Shown here one piece after another: positions 35,216-47,180 of a stretch of DNA of 64,000 nt. Position 1 is the stretch's first letter; each line of letters opens with the position of its first letter. A model generated the notes under the pieces. The model was not told the origin of the DNA. It saw only the letters and a list, made by a program, of their open reading frames with translations, and searched no databases. The position numbers were made by a program, and so were the translations under genes. The stretch covers positions 21,458,037 to 21,522,036 of the forward strand of contig CM036617.1 in assembly GCA_020746105.1 (NCBI GenBank), read 5' to 3'. The DNA comes from Trogon surrucura. Taxonomy: Eukaryota; Chordata; Aves; Trogoniformes; Trogonidae.

Positions 35216-36240
35216 ACCGAGTTTATTGGACTGTGTGGATTCGGTGGCCTGGCACATTAGAACCACGAAAATACAGAGCTCTGGTAGACACTGGTGCACA
35301 GTGCACTCTAATGCCATCGAATCATACAGGTACTGAAACTGTTACTATTTCTGGAGTGACGGGTGGTTCTCAACAACTGTCTGTATTGGAGGCTGAAACG
35401 AGCCTTACTGGGAATATGTGGAAAAAGCACCCCATAGTGACTGGTCCAAATGCCCCATGCATCCTTGGCATAGACTTCCTCAAGAGAGGGTATTATAAGG
35501 ACCCAAGAGGGTATCGATGGGCTTTTGGCATAGCAGCTGTAGAGACTGAGGACATTGATCAGCTGTCTAGCTTGCCCAAACTGTCAGAGGAGTCTAGTGT
35601 CGTAGGGCTAATGAAAACTGAAGACCAACAGGTACCAATTGCTACTAAAACAGTGCATCGACGACAATATCGTACCAACCGAGACTCTGTAGTCCCCATC
35701 CATAAGCTGATACGTCAATTAGAAAGCCAAGGAGTGATCAGCAAAGCTCGCTCACCATTTAACAGTCCTATCTGGCCTGTGCAAAAGTCTGATGGAGAAT
35801 GGAGATTGACTGTAGACTATCGTGGCCTAAATGATGTTACACCACCAATGAGTGCTGCCGTGCCGGACATGTTAGATCTTCAGTATGAGCTGGAGTCAAA
35901 GGCAGCTAAGTGGTATGCCACAATTGACATTGCTAATGCGTTTTTCTCTATTCCTATAGCAGCAGAATGCAGGCCGCAGTTTGCTTTCACCTGGAGGGGT
36001 ATCCAGTACACCTGGAACCGACTGCCCCAGGGGTGGAAACACAGCCCTACCATCTGCCATGGACTGATCCATACTGCCCTGGAGAGGGGTGGAGCTCCAG
36101 AACATCTGCAATACATCGATGACATCATTGTATGGGGTAACACAGCAGAAGAAGTTTTCACGAAAGGTAAGAAAATAATTGAGATTCTTTTGGATGCTGG
36201 TTTTGCCATAAAGAGAAGCAAGGTCAAGGGACCTGCATGA
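35179..36240 (+). pseudogene. pol: pro-pol, first part: aspartic protease and reverse transcriptase core
   Basis: The frame is open from the gag stop. Counting from the GTG at 35200, the protease active site ALVDTGAQ is at residues 28-35 and the flap-end motif CILGID is at 87-92, giving the pepsin-like retroviral fold expected to act as a dimer. The reverse transcriptase follows: WRLTVDYRGLN (201-211), ATIDIANAF with Asp243, LPQGWKHSP (275-283) and YIDD at 305-308. The frame stops at TGA 36238-36240 just after KVKGPA, whereas the same frame continues afterwards with reverse-transcriptase sequence. It is therefore a point nonsense mutation, not a domain end. All visible catalytic residues are intact. 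Confidence 0.9.
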
Positions 36241-37104
36241 GAGATCCAGTTTTTGGGAGTGAAATGGCAAGATGGGCGTCGCCAGATCCCAATAGACGTG
36301 ATTGACACAATATCAGCTATGTTGCCACCAACTAACAAAAAAGAAACACAATCCTTCTTAGGTACTGTGGGTTTCTGGAGAATGCATATTCCTGGTTATA
36401 GTCAGATTGTGGAACCTCTTTTTGATGTGACTCGAAAGAAAAACAAATTTCAATGGGCCCCTGAACAGCAACAGGCCTTTGAACAAATCAAACAAGAGAT
36501 CGTACAGGCAGTAGCTCTTGGGCCAATTCGAACAGGGCAAGATATTAAAAATTTGCTATACACCGCAACTGGGGACAATGGTCCTGCCTGGAGCCTCTGG
36601 CAGAGGGCACCAGGAGAAACTCGAGGTCGACCCTTAGGATTTTCGAGCCGAAAATATAGAGGCTCTGAGGCCAACTATACTGCAACTGAAAAAGAAATAC
36701 TGGACGCATATGAAGGGGTTAAAGCTGCTTCAGAAGTGATTGGTACTGATGCACAGCTTCTCCTTCTACCACAAATACCAGTCCTAAACTGGATGTTCAA
36801 GAGTAAAGTTCCTTCCACACATCATGCCACTGATGCTACATGGAGTAAATGGACCGCCCTAATTACACAGAGAGCTCGAATGGGTCATCATAATCGTCCA
36901 GGACTTTTAGAGGTAATCGCAGACTGGCCACAAGGTAAAGACCTTGCAATGCCCGCTAAGGAGGTGGTGACACGTGCTGAAGAAGCTCCACCATATAATC
37001 AGTTACCAGATAATGAAAAGCAGTATGCCCTATTCACTGATGGATCTTGCCGCCTTGTAGGAAATCGTTGTAAGTGGAAAGCTTCTGTGTGGAGTCCCAC
37101 ATGA
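36241..37104 (+). pseudogene. pol: pol, second part: RT thumb/connection and start of RNase H
   Basis: Same frame as the preceding part, resuming right after the TGA with QFLGVKW. The reverse-transcriptase thumb and connection (ETQSFLGTVGFWR, the EQQQAFEQIKQEI block, the PLGFSSRKYRGSEANYTATEKE block) lead into RNase H at FTDGS (first catalytic Asp, codon near 37036). A second TGA at 37102-37104 after VWSPT interrupts RNase H, and the frame is again unchanged beyond it. Confidence 0.9.
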
Positions 37105-38370
37105 CGCGTTGCAGAGGCAACTGAGGGAGAAGGTGGATCAAGTCAGTTTGCAGAGGTAAAAGCCATCCAGCTGGCCTTAGACATTGCTGAACGGGAAAAA
37201 TGGCCAGTGCTCTATCTTTATACTGACTCATGGATGGTGGCAAATGCTTTTTGGGGTTGGTTAAAACAGTGGAAGCACAATAACTGGCAGCGCAGAGGTA
37301 AGCCTATTTGGGCTGCTGAACTATGGCGAGACATTGCTGCTCGGCTAGAGAACTTAGTTGTAAAGGTGCGTCACGTAGATGCCCATGTGCCCAAAAGTCG
37401 TGCCACAGAGGAACATCAACACAACCAGCATGTGGATCAGGCTGCTCAAGTGTTCCAAATAGACTTGGACTGGGAACATAAAGGTGAACTGTTTCTAGCT
37501 CGGTGGGCCCATGACACTTCAGGACATCAGGGAAGAGATGGCACATACAGATGGGCTCGTGAGCGAGGGGTGGATTTAACTATGGACGCTATTGCACAGG
37601 TTATCCATGATTGTGAAATATGCGCCGAAATTAAGCAAGCTAAGCGATTAAAACCTTTGTGGTATGGGGAACGATGGTTAAAATATAGGTATGGGGAGGC
37701 CTGGCAGATTGATTACATCACACTTCCTCTAACTCGCCAGGGTAAGCGCTATGTGCTCACTATGGTGGAAGCAACTACCGGATGGTTAGAAACATATCCT
37801 GTACCTCACGCCACTGCCCGAAACACTATCTTGGGCCTAGAAAAGCAGATCCTGTGGCGACATGGCACTCCAGAAAGAATTGAATCAGATAATGGGACTC
37901 ATTTCAAAAACAATCTTATAGACAATTGGGCTAAAGAACACGGTATTGAATGGGTATATCATATTCCTTATCATGCACAAGCCTCTGGGAAAATTGAACG
38001 ATACAATGGACTGTTAAAAACTACTCTAAAAGCAATGGGAGGTGGAACTTTTAAAAACCGGGACAAGTATTTAGCACAAGCCACCTGGTTAGTTAACACT
38101 AGAGGATCCATCAATCGTGCTGGTCCTGCTTATTCAGAGCCTTTACATAAAGTAGAGGGAGATAAAGTCCCTGTGGTGTATGAAAGGAATTTGTTGGGGA
38201 AGACTGTCTGGGTATTTCCTGCTTCGGGCAAAGGCAAACCCATTCGTGGGGTTACTTTCGCTCAAAGACCTGGAACTACTTGGTGGGTGATGATGAAAGA
38301 TGGTGAAGTTCAATGTGTACCTCAAGGAAATTTAACTCTGGGTGAGAATACTCGATTTAATCCTGTATGA
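37105..38370 (+). pseudogene. pol: pol, third part: rest of RNase H and integrase
   Basis: Open to TGA at 38368-38370. RNase H residues: Glu in FAEVKA, Asp in YTDSW, and Asp in NQHVDQAAQ, so with the upstream Asp the DEDD set is present. Integrase has the HHCC zinc domain (WAHDTSGH then HDCEICAEI), the core DDE in WQIDYITL, IESDNGTHF and GKIERYNG, and a C-terminal domain with WVFPASGKGKP and WWVMMKDGEVQ. No envelope frame and no dUTPase follow. The integrase half has no stop codon of its own before the natural end. Confidence 0.92.
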
Positions 38371-38678
38371 TGTTGTTACACAATACTAACAGTGTTTAAT
38401 AAGTGTTTTTCAGAATAATAACCAGTGATGACCAGAGCTGACCTCATCAAGTGACATCCAACAACTGAGCTAGCCTCATAGAGTGACGTCCAGTGACTTC
38501 TTCGAAGTGAACCTACAATCTGTGGACATGAACTGTAAAGAATCTCACATGAACTTTCCTGCCCTGAGAGACTGCTATGATGGATAGAACCCACGATTAT
38601 GAACTATATGAACTTACTGAACTTTTCCTATAAGTAGATCATTAGCTCGTGATCAGTATGACGTAAATGGTATGGAAT
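38371..38678 (+). other. Proviral 3' non-coding region
   Basis: About 308 bp between the end of integrase and the polypurine tract. It is too short for env, and no open frame or motif is recognised. Confidence 0.7.
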
Positions 38679-38689
38679 AAGGGGTGGAA
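38679..38689 (+). promoter_or_regulatory. Polypurine tract
   Basis: AAGGGGTGGAA, with one T inside, directly adjoins the TG of the 3' LTR. It is the primer site for plus-strand DNA synthesis. Confidence 0.85.
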
Positions 38690-39534
38690 TGTCCTGGGTT
38701 TAGCTAAAAACCCAGTCCTGTTTAGTGATTTTTACTTTCCAGTTTAGTGTCTTCTAAAGGGCTGCACTTTCTGAAGTCAGCAGCATGTTCTTGCAGACAG
38801 TGTGTGCTACTGGCAGTGATAACACCTGATGTTTACAGTCACTGCCTGGGACTGGTATGTAGAAAGGCTCTTGCTGATACTTATTCCTATGGTGACCAAG
38901 GCCACTGCTGGCTCTTGTGTGCCACGCTGGGGGTGCCGGGTAGTAAGAGGGGGGCACAAGGAAGTAAAAGGTGGCACCTCCGGGGGGTAATAGACAGGAC
39001 AGGTGACTAACGAGAGTATTCCATCCCACATACGTCATATCTAGTATAAATTGAGTGATCACGAGAGTTTCGTCCCTTTTTTATTTTTATTTTTTTTTTC
39101 CCCTTTTTGCCCTTTTTCGACCTTTTCGCCCTTCTTTCCTGCAATGGCCGGTGTCCAGAGAGGACTCCATCTGACCTCCTGATTTTGATCCGGATCCTGA
39201 GTTCCCGAATCCAGCTCCCTGTATCCAGCTCCCGCCACCGCTGAGCCTGGGGTTTCCCCAGTGCCTCCTGCTCTGCAGCACCAGTGGGGATTTCTATCAG
39301 GGGAGGGAGTCGGGTTTGATATCGGGTTACTATCTATAGTTGTATATAATTCTTTACTTTTATCTCTTTACCATTATTCCTATTATTTTCATTAAAGCTG
39401 TTCTAGTTTTTTTTCTTCTCTCACCTGTAAGTCTCTCTGCCTCATTCCCTTTTCTCTTCCCGTTTGGGGGGGGGAAGAGGGGGTTAGAGAGCGTCTGTCC
39501 GTGTTAGTGGCCGGCCCAGCCCTAACCCGCGACA
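38690..39534 (+). repeat. 3' LTR of provirus
   Basis: 845 bp from TGTCCTGGGT to CGCGACA. TATAAAT lies at 39045-39051, the ATTAAA polyadenylation signal at 39391-39396, and a nine-G run at 39466-39474 is followed by AAGAGGGGG. It is nearly identical to the 5' LTR and closed by CA before the ACCTC duplication. Confidence 0.95.
39391..39396 (+). terminator. Proviral polyadenylation signal ATTAAA (3' LTR)
   Basis: This copy would direct 3' end formation of proviral RNA, followed within 15 bases by a T-rich stretch. Confidence 0.6.
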
Positions 39535-39539
39535 ACCTC

Positions 39540-42500
39540 AAAAGGGGTTCTGTCTTTCTTGGAAATCTTTATTTGTAACAGAAGTGTAAGCCTGATACCT
39601 GGGAGGGTATTACTAGGTGAGGACTGAGCGGGGAAGACTGTGTGGAAGAGGAAGAATGTCATGGGGCCTGGAACAGTCCTGCATACACTCTATTTCCTCA
39701 AAAGGTCTAATACCAGTGTGTGTTCATTACTGGCAACGTTTCCTCACAAATAATACAGAAAATTTTTGTGGGTGGAAAAAAATAAGGGAAGGAAGAAGAA
39801 GATCTCAACCCAGAGTGTCATGAGCACTGGAAAGTTTAGGAGCAGTGTAGATTTCAAAGAGATACTTAACTGAATTCTTCAAATACCTCTGTGAAACCCA
39901 GTTACACATCACACAGAAATGGTATACTCATTGTGCTGGGATTATTTCTAACTGGAATTTAGCCAGACTTTTTTAAGCAGAAATGAGGGCAGGGGAACAA
40001 TCCTGTCATTAAATGTCCTTGTCATTTTATCTTCATTCCTCTGATTTGTTGCAGATGTTGCTTTGGAAAGTGTTTTAGTGCCTTTCTCGCTTCAATTACC
40101 ATCAGTTCACACTGAGTTTATAATGGCAGAATAATTGAGCGCAGGACTAGTTCACCATCCTTGTGGTTCTTTTTGACATCTACTTGTGGCTCCTCTATTT
40201 CTTTATCTTGCAGCAGACTTTTCCTTAGAAAATCAAATTCAAAAGTGTTTGAAAGTTTGAAAAAGGACAAAGATTGATTAGTTTGGTAACTTTAATTCAA
40301 CATTAGATTAACTTTTTATGGATTGTAAGGACAAGTCCTAAGTAAAAAAGATTGTAGTAACTCCAAGATGCATGTCTCAACATGAAGTAAGCACAGAGTA
40401 CAATTCACAATTTTTTTTCTTTCTAGCAAAGTCAAGTTAATAAAATATAATAAGGACATAAATTTTTTAAGTAAATGCCATTAGACAAACTCTAGGTGCA
40501 TGAATTCGTAGTGTTTACATTGAAATGTAAAGTCAACCAACCATTTATTGTTTGCGTATTTCCTTATCCATCATTTATTGAGGAATTTATTTTTAATGCA
40601 TTAATATAATCAGTAAAGAGATTTTGCTTTAGTAAGTCTTGTAATTCTAATTCAAGATTATCCTTCACAATACTTTGCAGACATAGGGTCGGTATCCAAC
40701 TAGTGTAACTCTACTGTGTAATGTAGTTCACTGACCATGATAAAATATTAGATTAGCTATATCAATAAAGTTATTTATTCATAATAATTGAAAATTAAGA
40801 GAAAAGGTGTTATCAATACATTTTCATCAGCATTGTTATTGCTCTTCTATAATGGTATTTCTAATGGCAATCAAAAGTTTGGTTTCTGTGGAGAATTGGA
40901 AATTTTAATTGCAGAGTTTGGTGATCTAGCAGTCTTTCTGGAAACAATCAAGAGACAAATAATTACACAAGATTATCAGAGCTATGGTTTCAAAAACCAA
41001 ACTAATTTCTGAATCTGGCAGGCATTTCTTTACATGCCTAAGGAAATATCAAGGTTTTGTGTGTGTTTAGTTTTCAACGTGGTAGCGGGTTGGATTTTTT
41101 ATGTCCATATTTTTGCAAGTACAAATATTATCCTCCTAAAAGTAAGTAAGAAAAATCACCGAAACATTCCAACCATGAATACAAATATTCAAACACAATT
41201 CGAGTTTTTGGAAGACAGTTCAGATAAGCTTTTCCTAAACTTCAATACACAGATTTATAAATGGATATCTGGATACATTACTTACCCTCTTCAGAGCAGA
41301 ATAAGGTGGTATAGTCTATTAGGTGCTTGATTCTCACAACAGCAAGAAAATAACTCACCATTTTTCCTGCTTTTCTTTCCATTGCCCTTTGGTGTTTAGA
41401 AAAAGAGGAATTCTCTTTCGCTTACTTGGGTTGGGCAATCCTCTTAGCACTGAACAAGCCGTTCTGACAATGTTTGCACTGGCAGTGGACTGAGAAGGAG
41501 CTCTTCCAACCAAGAAATAGTCTGCATATGATCTCTTCATAGTTTTCTCTTTGCATTCAGTTCCAGTGACAAGACAATCAGCCTTGCCTGAACTCTCCCA
41601 TCCTTGTCCACCTTTGACTGGGGAATACATGGGCTACCTGTCTTCTCTTCCTCTTGAACCTCTGCCTGGTCACAGGCTCAGCACAGGTATCAGACTAAGA
41701 AGATGCTGCTCACACATCTTCAAGGTGTTACCAATTCTCATTGGTGTCCTCACCAAACCCAGGAAAAAGAGCCCCACAGGATTCCTGTCACTATTCCTGT
41801 GCCACAATGGCTCTGGCACTCCCACGGTTGTGCTCGTCCATCAAGTTGACAGTAGCCAAGCTTAACAGGTGTTAAGTATTGTGGCAATGGAAGGCACAAC
41901 ACGCTAGCACCGCTGGCAAACAACCAAATTCGTTCCTTGTCTTTGGTTTTATTACATCTGTGAATATGGGAGCCATTACCCAACCAAATCTTAAGGAAAT
42001 GCCTTAAGGATTTAGGCTTTCTTGCTGCTTTCTCTGCAACACTTCCATTTCCTCAGATGCTTGCCCTCCAATCGACAAGTCTTTTCCATACTCCCTCCCT
42101 AACTCAGCCCCTGTAGGATTTCACACGGGTGCCAGATAGAGCAGTGGCTTGGTGGCAAATTAAAATTTTCCCTGAGTTTTCTTGATTTGTTTTTCCTACT
42201 GAGGAATTTGGGGAACCTCAGTCATCCCCTATAGGTACAAGAAACAGAAAATTTTCTTTCCTAGCAAGGGACTTGAGCTGATTTTGCACAACCTTATTGC
42301 TTAATATTTTCAATGGTTTTCAGATAGCTCATATCTTGGAGTCTAAAGTTGCTCTCATACCTGTGGAGTTTTTTTTGCATGAAGCAAACAAAGTTCAAAC
42401 CGAGTTCCCTGTCTGCAGTGTTGACTACATTATCATCAGGCTCCTCGTTGTCTGGCTTGCAAGCTGGATGAGGCTGGATTTATTTTTTTTTTCCATATCT

Positions 42501-45077
42501 CAGCTTCTTACTTATGCCCAAAAAATCTCCAGAGGCAGAAAGTGTCTACAAGACTTTAATGAGGCTAGTCTTGGATGGGGCAAACCTTTCCTAACTTAGT
42601 GTTTAAAGACGCAGTTCAAAATTAGCTAAATAAGTGCTGAAATAGTGAATCTCTAAGATAAAAAATTTGCATTTTCATTCCCTTTGAACTGCAGTTAGAA
42701 TATCAAGAGGGATTCACTGGAAGAAAAGACCTTTTCACCACACTGAGACTGTATTTCTGTGGTAATTCTATTACTCTCAAAAATTATGTTTTATTGGGAG
42801 TCTGATATTTTAACTCCATATTTAAGTGACCTTAATGTTTACCTGTAGACTGTAGTCCTAATCTTGAAAATTTGCTCGTGCTTTTAACTATTGTTTGTAT
42901 ACTATCTTATTATTCTATATGTCTTTCACACAAGTAAAGTGTCTACCATTATAACAAGCTGTCTCTTTTCCTCTTCAGCTACCTGACATATTTATAATTA
43001 TTCTGTATGTATGCGAATATTTTTTAAAAAAAAATCTTAGAGAAAATCTTTAATGTCTTTACTTGAGTTTTGAACTGTGGAAAAAAACATATAAAGTGGA
43101 ACAGTGCTACACCCTTTACCAAAAAGCAAAGGTACAAAGGGGCAGTGTGCTGAATGTGTAAAGCAGAACTGGGGAGGAACCAACACCAAAGAAATATTAA
43201 TATTCTCCATACAGTGATACTGCCTGTGATGTTGAGAGTGCCATGGAAAATATGGTGATTCAGTTACTGGGCCCAGTCCTTCACACTGCTTTGCAAAAGA
43301 GTAATTTTACTCCTGTGAATCTTCTCAGGGAAGCTCACTGTATAAATCACCTGCGTAAAATTGCTCCTGTGCAAAAATACTCAAGTGATTAGGCCCACAT
43401 TTTTTAATGAGTGATTCATAGAAAAATTCCCAGGTGAAATATTTTACTGCTTTTTGAGGGCACCCAAGTTCTTCTAAAATATTTTTGGCCTACGTATGGA
43501 ATTATCCTTAGGAAAAAAAAGAAGGTGGTACATGTATTATGCACAGATTTTTCAGAAAGAGTTATTCCATTAACTTATACAGAATTTACTGACTGAGCCT
43601 CCCTCACACAATGAGAGAAAATTGTTTCCCTGTGGCTTTTTGTATTTATTATCAGCTTCACCTTGGGAGTCCAAGTTATTTTTTAGTACTTCTGTAATGT
43701 TGCTTCAAGGGTGGGGGAAGATGAGGATGGAGTAGATTGCATTTGATATTTATATTATTATTATTACTGCACACGTGATTGTGTCAAGTTGTAAATTCCT
43801 CGTTAAATTTTTTAAATCCCTCTGATGTCTGACAAGGAGTTGGAAATATATAAATGTTAAATTTTATGTTTTTTCCGTGTTACCATAGTCTGCAGTTCTA
43901 TTATAAACCGTCATCTGTAATATAATCAAAGGAAAAATGGTAGGAAACCTTATTGTAGTCCAAGGAACATTCCTTTTTACATGAATTTACCGACTTTAAT
44001 AGGATTTAGAATGTCTGGTTCAATCTGAAGCTTTTTGAAAAGCTAGGAAGGACTGAGTCAGAAAAGAACTGGATTGTTTATGGCATGTCCCCAAAACTTA
44101 CCTTGATTTACAGTGGCATATAATGTCACAAAAAATGATTTTCCATTGAGTCAGATCCTTTCAGTCATTAAAAATGCTTCTATATCATCCCTAATACAGT
44201 GTTTGTGCCTTTCTCATTGCTGACTGATACCACTCCAAGTTTGTAGCTTAAAAAAAATAGTGGCAAATTAAGAGTCGTGTAGGTCTGTTTGGTTCTCTCT
44301 TTGCTTTGCTATTACTGCCTGGCTTTCAGACACAGTTTGTCATTTGCATTTGTACAAATCATAGCACAAGGGATTGATTGCTGTGAACCAGGCAGGAGAT
44401 ATGGTAGGAAGGCATGGTTCAAATAAAGAATAAAACCATTGTCTTCATCCCAGGTAGCTTACCTTTTTTCAGCCAGAAAGGAGTTTCTTACCCAACATCA
44501 GTGTCCTGCTCTGTCAAGATCAGCTTTTGCCTCCCCAGCTGGGTAGTGTAGGACAAGACCTGTTTATCCCATGAGTGCTGGGACTTGTGTCTCTGCCAAG
44601 TGCCCAAACCACCAACTGGTCCATGGACCTCATAAATGAAGAAGCTGCTTGCTCCTGATCTTGTCAGAAGCTAATACAGAGCCAACATTCAAGAAGCAGG
44701 AAAATGAAACCTGATACTGGTGGTAGGGTACAAACTCAAGAAAAGACACAACCAATTGGTCCAGGACATGATGACTTGACTGTGCATGTGTTTACCCAAA
44801 ATCATTATGGATAGAACTAAATAAACTGAGAAGCAGAGGGCAAAGGTGTGTTCTGCCTTATCTATCTGAATGCCCTGAGCATTCTTCTTGCTTGCAAATT
44901 AACCCGGTTTCAAACTACAAGATTGGAAAGAAACACAGGTTGATCTGCTTAGGGACATTGAGGAGGTGGATCTAGGCCCAGGTCAATGCTCTGACTACTG
45001 GATTATTGTTTCAGCAGGGGATCCTGGGATTGCCACCCACTTATTCCATATCTGATGGGGCTACGGAGATTAGTGAG
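39540..45077. other. Gene-free unique DNA
   Basis: AT-rich, no transposon or exon recognised. Open frames up to about 104 codons, none with a known domain. Confidence 0.5.
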
Positions 45078-45500
45078 ATCACAGAATTACAGAATGGGAG
45101 AGATTGGAAGGAAGCCTGTAAGATCATCTAGTTCATTGCTCAAGCAGAGTCAGGTAGAGTCAGTTGCCCAGGACTGTGTCCAGGTTACTTGGGAATATCT
45201 CCAAGGATCAAGACTCAACAACATTTTTGGGCCTTCCAACTTACTGGTTGATCACTCTCATGGGAAAAAAAGTTTTTCCTGGTTTTCACACAAAATGTCC
45301 TGTGTTTCAGTTTGTTCCCATTGCCTTTTGGCTGGTCACTGGGAACTACAAATACAAACCCCTTGAGGCTTCTCTTCTCTAGGCAAATAAGTCCCAGCTC
45401 TCACATTCTTTCCTCGTATGAGAGATACTCCAGTCCCGTAATCATCTTTGTGGTCCTTCACTGGATTTGCTCCAGTAGATCCCATTCCTGTTATGTCTCT
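45078..45500 (-). mobile_element. Old CR1 LINE 3' fragment
   Basis: Strongly diverged minus-strand CR1: ATCACAGAATTACAGAATGGG tail side, GATCATCTAGTTC, CCAGGACTGTGTCCAGG, CTCTTCTCTAGGC and ATCATCTTTGTGGTCC words in the CR1 order. Many substitutions and indels leave no usable frame. The right boundary is approximate. Confidence 0.8.
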
Positions 45501-47180
45501 GGGCTTTAAGTCAAAGAGATAGAAAAAACATCATGGACTGTTCACCTACTCAATGGGCCTGATTTTCTCATATCGTTACTGAAGAGAAGTCCCGAAGGCT
45601 GGGTGGCTGAAACCTCTGTAGACTTTCAAAGATATTGAAAGTTTCCAATTTCAGGAAACTTCATCACTTGTTTTAGGTCGACAGAATCATTCCTCTCTTC
45701 CTTCTATCCATTCAGTGTCAGGTACCTACGTTTCTGTGAGCCATTGTTGAAGTACCTAACTAGAAACTTAGACCTAGTGGGCTGTATTTTCTCCAAAGTG
45801 TAAAACAATAGATAATAGATACCGCCCACAGAGGAGAATCAGGAGGCAAAGAGATATTGGTCTGCCAATGCCTGAATTCTTTCATGTCTGGGACACTCCT
45901 TAAAATTTAGATGAGTTCAGTAGTAGCTGGAGAACATCGTTATCAGGTGCTGTGTTTGTTGCTTTCAGGGGATCAGAAAAAGTCCTGTCACTTAAAATGC
46001 TTCTCAGCAAACGGAGCTCTGCCCTTACAATTTTTATAGTAGCACATAGGACTTGGGCCTTTATGGTATCACTCTGGTTTCTAATGAGCAAATTTCATTT
46101 TCAAAAATCCACATATTAACATAAAACTAGTGAATAGCAATGTTTAACACAGCAGCACTTTTTAAACTTGAATTGAAGTAAGAATATGATCGATATCGTT
46201 TAGTGTGAGTGAAACAATTCCATTTTTAAGGCATTAAAATACTTTTACCCAATCCCTGCAAAGTTCTTATGTATTTTTCTATTACCTTTTTCTGTGTGTT
46301 TTTACTCTAAATATTTTCTTTTACTTTAAATTTTTTCTTTAAATATTTTCTTTGTACTTTAAATTATTATATTTACATTTTTATTTTAAATAAACATCCT
46401 TCACTTTTCTATCATCACTAAACTTGCAGTGTCGTTCCCATTAATTCGGTCAATTGTTTTCTTATTGTTTTAATTCTCCTACAACAACTGGAGTTTACTA
46501 TAGTTTTCTGCATGGTATAATTTATCTAAATTAATTTCCTTTCCATTATTCCTGAGGTCAGTTGCATTCCTATATAAGTCTACTTTTCAGTCCATCCTTT
46601 AACACTCAACTAAGTCCCTTGAAATACAATTTGCCACAAAGAAACTGTTAAAGTGGGTCTGGGTTTCCACTCTCAGTTTCTCCTGCTTTTTGCCTCACTG
46701 TCTGGAAAGCCAGAGGAAGCTGCCAGCTGGGGTTTACTCTCCAGAAGATTGCTTCTTGAGCAATGGCATGAAAGAAGGCAGAGTTGCACCACAGGTGTGG
46801 TGTCTCTCAGCAAAATGAGGTGCTGGCTTCCAGGATCTGTGCATGTCATTCCAACTGAGCATTGGGAGCCTCCATGAACAAAAGGGACACCAGGAACAGA
46901 AAGGAAGGTTCATTTACTGCTTATAGCCCCAGTCTCTGGGCATTGGAAACAGCTGTTGGAGCAGGATTTATCTCACACATCTGTAGCTGTTTATACACTA
47001 CTGAGATACACCTCAACTGGTAAGAGGATAAATGGAGACTCAGTGTCAACCCATAGGCATCTAGAGATAACTGAGATGCTCAAAGGCAACCTCCCTGGCT
47101 TCTGGCAGCTGGGCAAAGACTCCATGCGTCCTGCAGGCCCTGTGTCATATCTGTCAGTCTAACACAGACGTCCTGGATAT
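45501..47180. other. Gene-free unique DNA
   Basis: Very AT-rich from 46090 to 46620. No gene or repeat recognised. Confidence 0.5.

Larger units (their letters stand above)
27866..39539 (+). mobile_element. ERVL-like endogenous retrovirus, complete but defective provirus
   Basis: A provirus with the order 5' LTR, tRNA-Lys-type primer-binding site, gag, pro-pol (protease, reverse transcriptase, RNase H, integrase), polypurine tract, 3' LTR. It is flanked by the 5-bp duplication ACCTC (27866-27870 and 39535-39539). The pol sequence is of the class III (ERVL, spumavirus-related) kind. There is no env and no dUTPase-like frame. Defects are a frameshift in gag near 29990, a 4.4-kb CR1 inserted in gag at 30606/30607, and two in-frame TGA codons in pol. 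Subtracting the CR1 and one 5-bp duplication, the original provirus was about 7.2 kb. The element's own plus-strand genes are therefore decaying, but catalytic motifs are preserved and the LTRs are nearly identical. Confidence 0.95.
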
